Assembly: GCF_012273895.1 (NCBI RefSeq)
Contig: NC_052129.1
Coordinates: 2,418,001-2,482,000 of the forward strand
Length of the DNA stretch: 64,000 bases
From: Zerene cesonia
Taxonomy: Eukaryota > Arthropoda > Insecta > Lepidoptera > Pieridae
Direction of reading: 5' to 3'
Position 1 is the stretch's first letter. Each line of letters opens with the position of its first letter. The notes under the pieces are model-generated. The model saw nothing but the letters and a program-made list of their open reading frames with translations, had not been told where the DNA came from and did no database searches. Of this stretch, positions 1 through 13,800 are shown piece by piece. The position numbers and the translations under genes were made by a program.

Positions 1-21
1 CTAAATTCTGGAACATTCCAG

Positions 22-3000
22 AACGGTCTGGCGCCACTGCATATGGCGGCGCAGGGAGACCACTCAGACGCCGCGCGAGTGCTGCTCGCTCGCAGGGCTC
101 CGGTAGATGACGTCACTGTGGACTACCTCACTGCACTGCATGTAGCCGCTCATTGTGGGCACGCTAAAGTCGCTAAACTTTTATTGGATCGGTGAGTTAT
201 GTTTTATAGTTAGCGTTAAGTTACTATTAAATTAAACTGATTCATTTGTAGGTGTTGTAGTAATAGAACTGTGCTTTTTTGCTTAGGATAGAAAACTAGG
301 TATTTGATGTATTATATGTGATTTTATTGGACAGTGTGTTGCATCTATCTGCCAATATACTACATCATTCTTATATTGAAAAAAATTAAAATTTTCATTT
401 TCATTTTTGAAATTAATTGCTTTTTAATGCTATTTTAATACACTATACAGGGTAAATATTTACTTTTATAAAAAAAATATGCATATATTTACCTTGACAG
501 TTGTAGTACAACAAACACAGGTTTAACCTAGGTCAGGGATCATTGTTTAAAAATTAAACCATAATACTCTAATGTACCTGCATAATTTATGTAACTCAAC
601 GTCTGGAGTCTATTTTTTGGGTAAATGAACTGTATTTTAATCAATTTATTTATTTAATTGATAATTTAACAGGAATGCTGATGCTAATGCCAGAGCTCTG
701 AACGGCTTCACTCCTCTGCATATAGCCTGCAAAAAGAACAGGATTAAAGTTGTTGAATTGTTGCTGAAGTATGGTGCAAGTAAGTACATTTGAAAAATTA
801 CAACTTGGTACTTAAAATTCAAAACTAAAATTGAATATTGACCACACTAGCTTAAAAAAATAGAATAATTAGATGATTAATACATTTGCGTCTTCTTCTT
901 CTTCATTCTAACATAATGCATAAAAGATGTGATAAATTATCACCTCCACTTCATGAAATCTTCGCAATTATATTTTATTCTATTTATATATCAACAGAAT
1001 TTTTCAATTTTACGAATAAATTCACGAAATATTCAGGTATCCAGGCAACCACAGAGTCTGGGCTAACACCGCTCCACGTAGCATCGTTCATGGGTTGCAT
1101 GAATATCGTGATATACCTGCTGCAGCATGAGGCCAACCCTGACGTACCCACAGTGAGGGGAGAAACTCCTCTGCATTTAGCTGCTAGAGCCAATCAGGTG
1201 ATCAAAGAAATAGAAGATAAAGTTATTTTTAAGCAATTAGAAAAAGACATAGAAATACTTATAAATTTGTATATGTATAAATAGCGTAGATCCTTTAAAC
1301 ATATGTGTTTTAAGTACATCTTATATACAAAATTGAGAGACCAAGAATACTTGTATAAGCTAAACAAATGTTAAAATAAGAAGGATTGAACGAGCTGCGT
1401 CGACGTTTGATAGATAGTTGTCATGACAACAAAACAATTAATAATCTAAATGCATTTCTTCGTATTTATAACAGACGGACATAATCCGCATACTCCTACG
1501 CAACGGAGCAGCCGTGGAGGCTAAAGCCCGCGAGCGGCAGACACCTCTCCACATCGCCTCCCGCCTGGGCAATGTCGACATTGCTGTACTGCTGCTGCAG
1601 CACGGCGCTGACGTCCGCGCGAACACAACTGACCATTACAACGCGCTGCACATTGCGGCGAAACAACACAATCATGATGTAAGTGATAATTTAGCTTCGC
1701 TTACGTCAAAGTTGCTGCATTTCTACTGCAGCATGACTGACGTCCTTCTCCACAACTAGTACCAATTGCTTTAAAAATGTCATTTGATTTTAAGAATTTA
1801 TTTCCTTTAGGAACATATTAGTTCAAATTCCAATAGCAAATAAATTAAAGAGAACCAATTTGTAAACTTTCAGAAGTTTTCGTAAATAATGATATTAACA
1901 TAGTTTTAATTGCCAAGGTGGCGGCTGCTTTGATTGAACATAATGCGCCATTGACTGCTACCACCAAGAAAGGGTTCACTGCTTTACATATAGCGGCTAA
2001 ATATGGCAACCTTAAGGTAAGAATTTCAAATAATACCTGAAACATTATACAAATTATTGAATAATCCTATAATAATGTATCTGTTATCAACTTAACAATT
2101 CTCATAGGTATGACTTCAATTATAATCGAATTATTATTTAACAATATTAATAAATACATTCACATGGTATATATGATATTTGTATACTTATTAGGAATGA
2201 TAAACTAGACCTAAAATGAATATCTTGAACAACAGGTGGCAAATCTTCTTCTTGCAAACGGCGCATCACCAGACCAGGCAGGCAAGAATGGTATGACCCC
2301 TCTGCACGTTGCAGCCCAGTACGACCAGCAGGCTGTGGCTAACACATTGTTGGAGAAAGGAGCTGATGCTAAGGTACTTATAAACTCACAGTAAATACAA
2401 TCAAATTTTGTATTATTAGGTGTTCGCAAACGCTTCGTCCGCCTTGACTGAAAACTAACTTCACTCAGTGAAGGTGTAGGTTTCTAAAGATGAAATAATT
2501 GTTGATATCTAACACGAAATTGTTGTATGGAAACATTGCAAATATAACAAATAAAAAATATTTATAAATTTGATATGATAAATAATATTTTAACAGGCAA
2601 TCGCGAAAAACGGTCACACCCCACTGCACATCGCGTCTCGCAAGAACCAAATGGAGACAGCGGCGACGTTGCTGGAATACGGCGCGCTTACCAACGCGGA
2701 GTCTAAGGCTGGATTCACGCCATTACATTTGGCGGCCCAACAGGTATATTTTCAATAAGAGGCCTTTCATGTCAATAAGAGATTTGTATATGATCGATAA
2801 TGCAATCTTAGTATCATAAAACATGAAGCTATCCTGGAAAATTGAGGGCTTGGCTGTTTTAGAAAATGTCACCAGACTACTATTGGGAAATTTAATAATG
2901 GTATAGAGAATAGGAAAAGTAATAAAACTGCTCTTGGTTCTAAGAACGTTAATCACATAAGCATCACCAGTAAATGAATTTTGCCAAAAAATAATTTCTT

Positions 3001-4855
3001 TACGCACCAGGCGTATATTTCACTGAAAAAAAATAATCTCTTAAAACCGCTTTTCAAATCAGTTATAATAAATTTTTATTGAACGTATAACAGGAGAGTT
3101 GTTATTGTGTTTGTCACATTACTCATTAACACCAGGGTCACGCGGAAATGTGCTCGCTGTTGCTGGAGCAAGGTGCTGAAGTAGACCATCAGGCTAAGAA
3201 TGGTCTCGCTGCTCTACATCTCGCCGCGCAGGAGGACAGAGTACCTGTAGCCCAACTGCTGGTGAAAAATGGAGCACAGGTCAGAAAAAATCTATACAGA
3301 ATCAAAGTAATCAAACTGCTGATTAATGTAAATGCTTCTATCTACATGTGGAATTGACCGACCTGTGTTTGCAGAGTACGAAATTTAGTTTGAAGTGATG
3401 ATTATATAAGTGATTGCAATCATTACGTTTTCAAACTATATGTTAATATAAAATTTCATAAAATAGATGCTTGATAATAATAATCAATTCGTGTGCAAAC
3501 GCTTCGTGGCACTCCACAATGTGCTGTGAGCGTTTTCACGAGATCCTTAACATGAATTTCGCGTTCTTCCCGTTCCCGTGGGATTTCAGGAATAAAACCT
3601 AACCTATGTCCTGTCTCTTTTCTTGATCTTGGAACCAATTTTAATCAAAATCGGTTCAGTGGTTAGAAATAGATAGAGTTACTTTTGCATTTATAATATT
3701 GGTAGGAATAAACAGAGCTGATACAACTACATTCACATTTAGTATCTAATTTCTTATGTGCTTCATCGTTAGGTGGATATCTGCACTAAAGGCGGGTACA
3801 CACCGCTGCACATCGCCAGCCACTACGGACAAGCTAACATGGTGCGCTACCTGCTGGAGAATGGTGCATCAATAAAGGCACAGACTTCTCATGGGTGTGT
3901 ATAAATTTGAAGATAGACATACGAGTACAATACTGGTTATAACATGGATACAAAGAATCATATCAGAACTTGACTTAAATAATAATGCAATCTGAACAGT
4001 AAATAAGTTTTCTACTTATTTACCTAATAAATGAAATTAAATAATAATCTAACTTGGATCTGTCTTACCTTTAAATACCATCGGCTCTACCGAACAAAAC
4101 AAAGCAGTAAATCCTATGAAAGGGCTGCTTGAAGTTTTCGCAAAATGACGTACATTTTTGTTCACAGCTATACCGCCTTGCATCACGCAGCACAGCAAGG
4201 GCATATCAACATCGTCAATATTCTATTGGAACATAAAGCTGACGCCAATGCTACAACTGTGGTGAGTAAGATCGTTGTCCTCAATGATATTTAGCATATG
4301 TGGATGATGCCCCAAATTTATTTCAAAGAAGAAAGACTTTGACTTCAAAAGACTGGAAGATTTGAAGCCACACGTAAGATATGTTTTCCCAATAACCAAT
4401 TATCATTTATTAGCACCCCAAGGTTCCACTCGCGTAAGTCTGTATCCCGTAGGAATATCAGGATAAAAAATGGCTATGTGCTATTCCAGTTATCCAGCTA
4501 TCTACATACCAAATTTAATTGCAATCGGTTTAACAGTTTTTGCGTGAAAGAGTAACAAATATACACATACAACCATTCTCACAAACTTTCCGATTTATAA
4601 TATTAGTTGGATTAAAAAAATAGCAACTTTTACTTCCCAGATAGGTATACTTTCTATTTCAATCACATCTTTTTTATACGCAGAACGGCCAAACACCTCT
4701 CGACATAGCCTCAAAGCTCGGCTACGTGACCGTGATGGAGACACTCAAGGAAGTATCAGAACCATCGTTGGCACCAGCGTCGCAAGACAAGTACAAAGTC
4801 GTCGCACCAGAAACTATGCTGGAGACGTTTATGTCAGATTCGGAGGAGGAAGGAG
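22..4855 (+). CDS. Ank2: Ank2 ankyrin-repeat exons (repeats about 10-24)
   Basis: Exons are 22-191, 673-779, 1037-1197, 1475-1678, 1918-2016, 2236-2373, 2597-2743, 3136-3279, 3773-3894, 4168-4261 and 4684-4855. They give fourteen complete 33-residue repeats with the TPLHxAA helix signature (for example NGFTPLHIACKKN and KGFTALHIAAKYG) and a last degenerate repeat, NGQTPLDIAS. The first exon is taken from 22 because TTCCAG precedes it and a CTAAAT branch-point-like sequence lies upstream. The frame is open from base 1, so this border is not proven. Several exons span exactly or nearly one repeat, as is usual in ankyrin genes. These repeats form the membrane-protein-binding solenoid. The last exon runs past the repeats into a linker ending in an acidic DSEEEGG stretch. 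Introns of 220-490 bases between these exons hold nothing recognised except the element fragments at 3560-3712 and 4411-4612. Confidence 0.93.
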
Positions 4856-7800
4856 GTATGATAAAAATTCAATTAATACTGAATGACGTTTATCAGGAAA
4901 TTTCATTTTATCATTTTATTGTACTTGGAGTGTACCTACTTGAAATTACTGATTTAAAAATTAGCCATTACGTTTAAATTAATGATAGCTAGCAGTTAAT
5001 ACAAATAATGCGAACTATTATAATTCCTTTAGAAGTATCTCTTAAATTGTAAATAAGATATTACCTGGCACTATTACAGTAAATTATTAAGCCTTTTTTC
5101 TGATTGTCAGTATGAAAAAACGCCCAAAACCCACTTTTCATGAACTTCTCGACTGCTGTAATGAAATAAAACGTACAATTCCAGGTGAAGATACTATTCT
5201 CAACGACCAGCCGTACAGATATCTGACAGCCGATGACATGAAGTCGCTTGGTGACGACTCCCTCCCGATAGATGTGACCAAGGACGAGAGAACTGAATCC
5301 GCTATGAGCCACAAGAATATAATGGAAATTTCTCAAGGTAAGTAAATGGCTTTATTTTNNNNNNNNNNNNNNNNNNNNNNNNNNNNNNNNNNNNNNNNNN
5401 NNNNNNNNNNNNNNNNNNNNNNNNNNNNNNNNNNNNNNNNNNNNNNNNNNNNNNNNNNNNNNNNNNNNNNNNNNNNNNNNNNNNNNNNNNNNNNNNNNNN
5501 NNNNNNNNNNNNNNNNNNNNNNNNNNNNNNNNNNNNNNNNNNNNNNNNNNNNNNNNNNNNNNNNNNNNNNNNNNNNNNNNNNNNNNNNNNNNNNNNNNNN
5601 NNNNNNNNNNNNNNNNNNNNNNNNNNNNNNNNNNNNNNNNNNNNNNNNNNNNNNNNNNNNNNNNNNNNNNNNNNNNNNNNNNNNNNNNNNNNNNNNNNNN
5701 NNNNNNNNNNNNNNNNNNNNNNNNNNNNNNNNNNNNNNNNNNNNNNNNNNNNNNNNNNNNNNNNNNNNNNNNNNNNNNNNNNNNNNNNNNNNNNNNNNNN
5801 NNNNNNNNNNNNNNNNNNNNNNNNNNNNNNNNNNNNNNNNNNNNNNNNNNNNNNNNNNNNNNNNNNNNNNNNNNNNNNNNNNNNNNNNNNNNNNNNNNNN
5901 NNNNNNNNNNNNNNNNNNNNNNNNNNNNNNNNNNNNNNNNNNNNNNNNNNNNNNNNNNNNNNNNNNNNNNNNNNNNNNNNNNNNNNNNNNNNNNNNNNNN
6001 NNNNNNNNNNNNNNNNNNNNNNNNNNNNNNNNNNNNNNNNNNNNNNNNNNNNNNNNNNNNNNNNNNNNNNNNNNNNNNNNNNNNNNNNNNNNNNNNNNNN
6101 NNNNNNNNNNNNNNNNNNNNNNNNNNNNNNNNNNNNNNNNNNNNNNNNNNNNNNNNNNNNNNNNNNNNNNNNNNNNNNNNNNNNNNNNNNNNNNNNNNNN
6201 NNNNNNNNNNNNNNNNNNNNNNNNNNNNNNNNNNNNNNNNNNNNNNNNNNNNNNNNNNNNNNNNNNNNNNNNNNNNNNNNNNNNNNNNNNNNNNNNNNNN
6301 NNNNNNNNNNNNNNNNNNNNNNNNNNNNNNNNNNNNNNNNNNNNNNNNNNNNNNNNNNTAACGTTCTTTTACAGGAGTCGCACTTAGACATTTTTATTTT
6401 ATAGATGTGGGTAGATATTTGAGAAATAAAACGTGCATGCGTTTAGTACTGTAGTCGATCGATGACTGAATCTTATTTGAACTGCTTCTCTCTACTATTC
6501 TCTTATAGCAGTTAAGTATTGCAATTTTATAATTGAAAAACAATAAGTGAAATCTTGTTATGTAAAATTTCATTAATGAATAGATTGAAATTCAAATGAA
6601 ATCAAATTTCTTAAACTCAAAACTCAAACTCGAACATTTATTCATTCAACTAGGCTTCTTATAGAAGCACTTTTGAATCGACATATTACAGTTTTAACAT
6701 TTACCACCAGTTCAGAAGGCAGTTTCTACAGAGAAGAGCCGGCAAGAAACTCTGTAGTTGCTCTTTTAAAATAATATAAATTTTACATTTTAATTCTACA
6801 TAATATGTAACAAGTACATAATAACAATGATGCCAATGAACTGACCTGTAGTTCTTAAGCGACAACATTCTATGGATTGTCATCTTCGATATATTCATTG
6901 ATGCTATAGCAGGCCCTCTGAACTAATACATTTTTTTTTAATATAGTTTTTGAATTTAGCACTAATAAAAGATTTAATACTATGAGGAATTATATTGAAA
7001 GTATTATTTATTTCAAACAATTTTTGTCACACAGCATAATTTGATGGGAATAAAGAACTCTTTAGTTACTTTATTTATTACGCATCACGAGTCATTTGTT
7101 GTCCTCGTCTTTTTTTTTCGGTTGCCTGGTAGAGATAGCTACCACCGTCCATGCATTGTTAAAGATATTTTCGTAAATACATTGTGATTGGCGAATATAC
7201 CTTATATTGTGTGTTATGTCGTCAGGATCTGTGAACGGGCTTGGCTTCCAGCCCCAAAGCGAGGTGGTGGTTAAGAGTATCAGCCGGTACAGCACTGCGC
7301 ATGCGCCAGAAGGCTACTGTTATAACGTCGACCCAACACTGCCCAAGTCAGTAGCAGTTTATTTAATTTGCATTACGAATTTACTTTTTATTTCATTCTT
7401 ATGAAATTAAGAATAAAATAAATTGTCTATTTCAGTAAATTTCGTTTGTCGGGTCTGATTTTATTTTGTTAAAAATTAGATACTGATATAACTGTAAGGT
7501 CAATGAAATTGTGAAGAACTAGCTGCGCCCCACGGTTTCAGCCGCGTAAATCCGTATCCCGTAGAATAACGGGATAAAAAGTTGCCTATATTATGTTATT
7601 CCAGTTGTCCAGCTATCTTTGTGCCAAATTTCATTGTAATCGGTTCAGTGATTTTCGCGTGAAAGAGTAACAAACACACACACATCCTTACAAACTTTCG
7701 CATTTATCATATAAGTAGGAGTAGGATAAGATATTGCGTCAATGAAATTATAAATAAATATCATATCATAAGATATCGATATAGAAATGATATCTTTAAT

Positions 7801-10800
7801 AATTATAAGGTACAGTGTAGTTATAATTTGACGAATAATTTCAGATGTATTGGTGTAAATTATTAAAAGTTTCTTCATGCACATGCTAACTGGATACGGA
7901 ATTGCAGGAAAAAGTTGCAATGGAAGAAGTAAGTAATTCACAGTTGTATTATTATTTTTCGAGTTTTTTCATTAATTGACTATCTTAATTTAATATAGTT
8001 TATGTAGCAATCAGTTTAAAGTAAATTTACACGAGATTAAAAACCTACAGTTTTCTATTTTAATCTCTCTATTTGACTTGTGCGATACCAAATTCCATAA
8101 AACGTGTTTATTATTACAAATCAAACTAATTACCAGCTTCTTTCGATCTCCTATTTATCTCGTGTTTTCATAGATACATTTATAATTAAGAAATTGTACA
8201 TGTAACTCTACTTAATTGACGAAATAGTAACTTGTAAATAATTCTTACCGCAAACTACGTATATTCTTTATGTACTTCTGCCATTTCTAGTTTCCTGGTA
8301 TCGTTCCTCGTGGACGCGCGTGGTGGGGCGCTGCGCGGGTGCCGCGGCGGCGGCGTGCGCGTCATCGTACCGCCTCTGTCTGCCCAGCAGCCTACGCGGA
8401 TTACTTGCAGGTGAATATGCTACCCTGGTATCATTGATATTAATAATTAATTTTAATAAGCTAAACCGCAAACTTAATAAGGCCACCCGCTTCCAAATAA
8501 AAATCGTAAAAATCAGTTCACTCATACTTTGTACATAAAGTGCAATTTTAAACATTATTTCGCATAATTAACTCGCTTAAAATTATTTATATTTATTTCA
8601 GATACTTGAAGCCATCTCGTATAAACCACATGCCGCCACTGATGGAGGGAGAAGCTCTAGCAGCAAGAGTATTGGAGATGGGACCTGTGTCTGCCAAATT
8701 CTTGGGGTGAGTTATTTTATCAAGCGATTTGTACTTTTATGAACAACAAACAACAGAATCCAGATAATCGTCATAAGATTATTAGGAGATTTAAATTGGT
8801 TTCAAGTATCAATTAGATTCCATTAAAAATAAGGTATGTACTTTCATTTTATATCTAATAAAAACTTTGAATATTATAAAGTAGTGGAAAATGTGCACAA
8901 AAAGTTTAGATAAACTTTACATACAGTGCATGGTAACGTAATGTTCGGTACGATCACGAAACGGTAGTATCACCTAGTGGGGCATGAGGTAGATACGTCT
9001 GCTCTAATTATCAATTTCCTCTACACACAGATTGCAGAACAAAATACATAAGTTCCTGAAACATATTTGAATATAAACATTGAATAAGCGTCAATCAATA
9101 AGAAAAAACCATTAATATTTCAGGCCTGTAATACTAGAAGTACCTCATTATGCATCGTTACGCGGCAAAGAGCGCGAGATTGTGATACTCCGGTCGGACA
9201 ACGGCAGCAGTTGGCGGGAACACAACGCTGATGCGACTGATGACGTCGTACAGGACATATTGAATGAGACGCTAGAAATAGAAGGTAGGAGTTCTGGAAC
9301 AATCTAGAAACATGGTGTAATTTGAAATACTAGAAGATAGAGAGATACTAAAACTTGTACGATTGATTTTTATGAATGGTATTTTCTGCATAACATAACT
9401 CAATTATTTCAATGTAATCATTTGGGCATTCTTGTTCATCTTGTATTATTTTGAATATATGAAGGACAAGTCAGTGCTGCCTTGTCCTTCATACATTTGG
9501 ATAACAGCAAACGTTGTCCCTATATTATAGTCTCCCTTTATATCTTATATATAATACTAGCTGACCCGGCAAACGCTATTCTGCCTTACTCTTATCCTTT
9601 AGGGGTATGAAAAATAGATGTTGGTCGATTCTCACACATACCCAATATGCACAAAAAATTTCATAAGAATCGGTCCAGCCGTTTCGGAGGAGTTTGGCAA
9701 CGAAAACTGTGACACGAGAATTTTATATATTACTAGCTGCGCCCCGCGGTTTCACCCGCGTAAGTCCGTATCCCGTAGGAATATCGGGATAAAAAATAGA
9801 TGTTGGCCGATTCTCAGACCTACCCAATATGCTTACCAAATTTCAGAGGAATCGGTCAAGCCGTTTCGGAGGAGTATGGCAACGAAAACTGTGACACGAG
9901 AATTTTATATATATAGATATTAGAAAGATTGTGATGAATTTTTAAACTCCGTAGCTTTTGAATAACGAACAATGATCTTATGAAATATTTTTAGATACAA
10001 GTGAAGAAGAGAGAAGCTGGGAGGCAGCGCGTGTCACACGTATATTGACTCACGACTTCCCACAGTATTTCGCTGTGATATCGCGTATACGACAGGAGGT
10101 CCATGCTATTGGACCAGAAGGTGAGTCATTGCGTCATCACATTTGTAACATCATAAATGTGAAAGTCTGTTTGTTTGGATATTTGTCTGTCAATCACGTT
10201 GAAACTACTGAACGGATTTTGATGAAATTTACTAAACAGACGGTGTGTGAGCCGAGTTGGGTGATAGGATATTTTTTATGCCGATTAAATACTCCCTTGG
10301 GATATAAAGCAGGAATCTTAATATCCGGGCGGAGCAGGGACGAGTCACACAAATTCCTTACTGATAGTTTATACATATCATCTCTTTTTGTCAAGATTAG
10401 ATGAATAGTTAAGCAAAGTGAATTAAATCAAGTTTTTTATGCATATTTTTTTAATTTCTGTATAATAATTTATCTGTTTTCTCTTGCAGGTGGCATGGTA
10501 TCCAGCTCGGTAGTCCCGCAAGTCCAGGCCGTCTTCCCGCAAGGTGCTCTCACCAAGAAGATAAAAGTCGGCTTACAGGTAAACCTATTTAAACCCCGCA
10601 GCGGAGTTAAGGATAAAAACTTAAAAAAGATCACCGTCAATAATGTATCTAAGAAGAAACGTTTCTCTTTAATTTGGTAGGTTGTTTACGTGTATACTTA
10701 GCTACTGACTTCTGTTTGGAAGTGATACATATCAAATCAAACGAGTGACGTGTGAAATTGAAATCTGCCATTTTTAAAATTATGTATTAGGGAACAAAAT

Positions 10801-13800
10801 CTTTCGGAACTAAAATAGAAGTCAGTATACGATCAGTATTAATTCGAACCGACTAAGTCGGTTCAAGCAGTGCTTATGAAATTGTATCGAATACTTTAGA
10901 TTTCGTAGTTACCATAGATGTAAGTGATAGAAAATTATTTATGCGTGTTTGAAATTTTTGATCCCTGTTTAATTTTTTAAATTGTTTATTTGTATGTGTG
11001 TTTAGCAACCTTTGCAATTGAATTTTATTTATCCCGATTGCCAAATATATTGTGTTCTATAAAACTCTCATAAAACATGAGTACAAAACGTATGCCAAAG
11101 TATAACAGTACGAATAGTTTAGAATTTATCTATCGGTGTCAATTGTGTTAGTCATAAAGTATCCATCTCACTAATAATGTTAACAAGAAAAGAGGGAAGA
11201 AAATACTCGTAACTGAAAGATGCTTTGATAGATTCAATTAAGAACTATCCAAGTATAATTATTTTTATCAAAAAACTTGACCGATTTCAAAAGGTCAGAA
11301 CAAGACCAAAATTAAATGGTATCGATTCACCCAGTAATAGCTATAAGGAAAAAGGCAGAAATAAAAGCAGTCGAATTGATGACCTTTTTTCGAGTTGGTT
11401 GAAAACAGTGCGCATCAGTAATGACTTTAAGAAGGTTGAACTTCTATTTCTGTTAACCTTATTAAACGGAAAGCGATACGAGCTGACACATTGATACCAC
11501 TTCCATTTTAAGTAATAGAGAACCTTTTAATCTTAATACGATTAGTATTTCAAAGTATCAAATATATTGTCGTTTGAACCTTTTCGTGTATAGACTATTT
11601 TACTGTCTTCTTGTCTTCTATTATTAATAAGCTAGTGTTGTATAACATAGTTGAGCGTGTATTGTAGATGTTTCACTTGAATGGTTTTATATATTAATTG
11701 GATTTATAAGAGCGACTATAGTTCTGATCAATTCTTCCTCACCTCTCCCTTTATAATTAATCTATTTAGGCGTAATGATGAATCTCGCACTCGACTATTT
11801 TATCAAATTTGTAATATCTTCGATTCTTATATTTGATTAGTTGTCAATAATAATAGTTGTTAGACGACATTGAATAATAATTGGCAATCTACCGAACATA
11901 TAGAAAATTATGTAGTTATAATAATAATTTGAAAAACAAAACCGTGTCATATGTATTAACTGATAATAATTATGTAGGAACTGATGATGTAAGGCAAATT
12001 TATGATACCGAGAATTGCAAACTGGCAAATTATATTCACATTTTATTTCTTTAGTATTGGGCTTATAGTGTAATGTTCTCTTAAAATAACTTTCTTCAAA
12101 TTGAATTGACCAGTTGTATTTAAATTCATGTATTCATGAATCAAACACTTGGAAAACATCATGTGAATGATATTTGCCTAACAATTGTTCTCTTTTTTGA
12201 ATACGTTACTCCTCTATGAATAGACATGTACCCAATAAATTTAGAGATTTACTTAAAATTGCGTATATTTGTAGATGAAAGTGAATAAAAGTCATATAAT
12301 ATGAATACTCTGTTTTCAATTGAAGCAAGTATTGAGCGATATGAAATCACCAAACCAGTTTGTGTTATAGACAACTTTTCTCACACAGCGTTACACGCGG
12401 TATTGAATGATTTGTCTTGTTATTCTCTTGTTGGTCTTTAGGCTAGATTTAAGCATGGTAATTGTATTGAATTGTCATTAAATCTGCATAGGTATGTTAC
12501 AGAATTGTCGTCAGTTAATTGGAGTGACGTATATAATTGTATGTATTTTAAGGTATATGCTAAATTTATTGGGTTAATGTTCCATAATATGTGCTTTAAT
12601 GAAATATTGATTATGTTTGAGTGTTTGTCGATACATGTATTGTTTGCCCCTAAAGACCAAACGTGAGATTTGCATGATGTAAATATATTTTTTATTTTTG
12701 CAACTTTTTAGTATTTAAAGCTTATGTTCTAGCGTAATGTGTGCATCTTGAGTTCAAAGCGCATGTGTGAGAAATAATGAGTGAATAACGTGTGTGAATT
12801 TTTTTTTCCTTACTGCTTTTGCTGTGATTTCATATTTTTCATATTTGCTTTCTTATGCACCACATGCTCTAACCTCACACATCCATTTTTATTTTACAAT
12901 ATCGTCATAGTGTTTTTATTGTGCGATTTACCAGCGCAAGGATTCTGTGATATATTTTCTTTTATTTTCTATAGAATGTGGGTAAGTACGATTTATTTTC
13001 TATCATAAGCACCTCTGTTATATAGGCTATTACTGCATGATATACAGCCAATCGCGTTTGGTCTTTAGTCACACGTGTTAAACCATACGATTAATTAAAA
13101 TTAATGTTTTTACAGGCTCAGATCATTGATTCTGAGCTGACTGCCAAACTATTGGGCAGAGGAGTTGCTGTGTCTCCTGTAGTGACAGTGGAGCCAAGAA
13201 GAAGGAAGTTCCACAAGGCGATAACACTGAGCATGCCTGCTCCCCGACCGCACACCCAAGGGATGACGAACCAGTACAGCACGTCATCAGCGCCAACATT
13301 ACGATTACTTTGCTCCATATCAGGTACACTTTTTACATTTTCCGTACATTTTCTTGCAAATTCAGCGATTGGAAGCATTACGACTCTTATGAGATCATCA
13401 CTAAAAATGTTATAGGAAATAAGTTCTTTACAAATGTTATTTCAAGTCTTGTCTTAGAGTGGTAATGGTTTTCCATGACCTATTGTTTTAAAATTAAGTG
13501 TTGCAATGGAGTATGGCTTGTGTTTGCTATATTGACGAGATTAAAAAACCAAGCTTTGCATACAAAGGTGAGGTAAGTAAAGCTAAAACGAGGAAGGCTA
13601 ATATGAGTTATTGCTTGAGTTCCAATACCTGTTTGATAATATCTGATATTCCATTACAACACAGTTGCAGGTAATGTAGTTTTAGTTAAAATAATTCTCC
13701 TCTAACCAGTTCGTAATTTGTTAGTGTCAAAAATTTCGGTAGTCAGTAGGTACTTATGATTCGAATGACTTCGTTTTAATTATAGTTCGATAATAATTGT

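Noticed and set aside
5111..5184. Upstream extension of the linker exon starting MKKRPKPTFHE
   Set aside because: With the phase left by the previous exon, an acceptor at 5110 would give an immediate TGA. The acceptor at 5184 restores the conserved ankyrin linker.
10045..10404. Frame continuing from an Ank2 exon through 10404
   Set aside because: It reads through the GTGAGT donor at 10121 into an interspersed element. The spliced form restores the ZU5 sequence.
12970..12990. A possible seven-base microexon (TTTCTATAG before and GTAAGT after)
   Set aside because: It would shift the frame between two phase-0 ZU5 exons that join perfectly without it.
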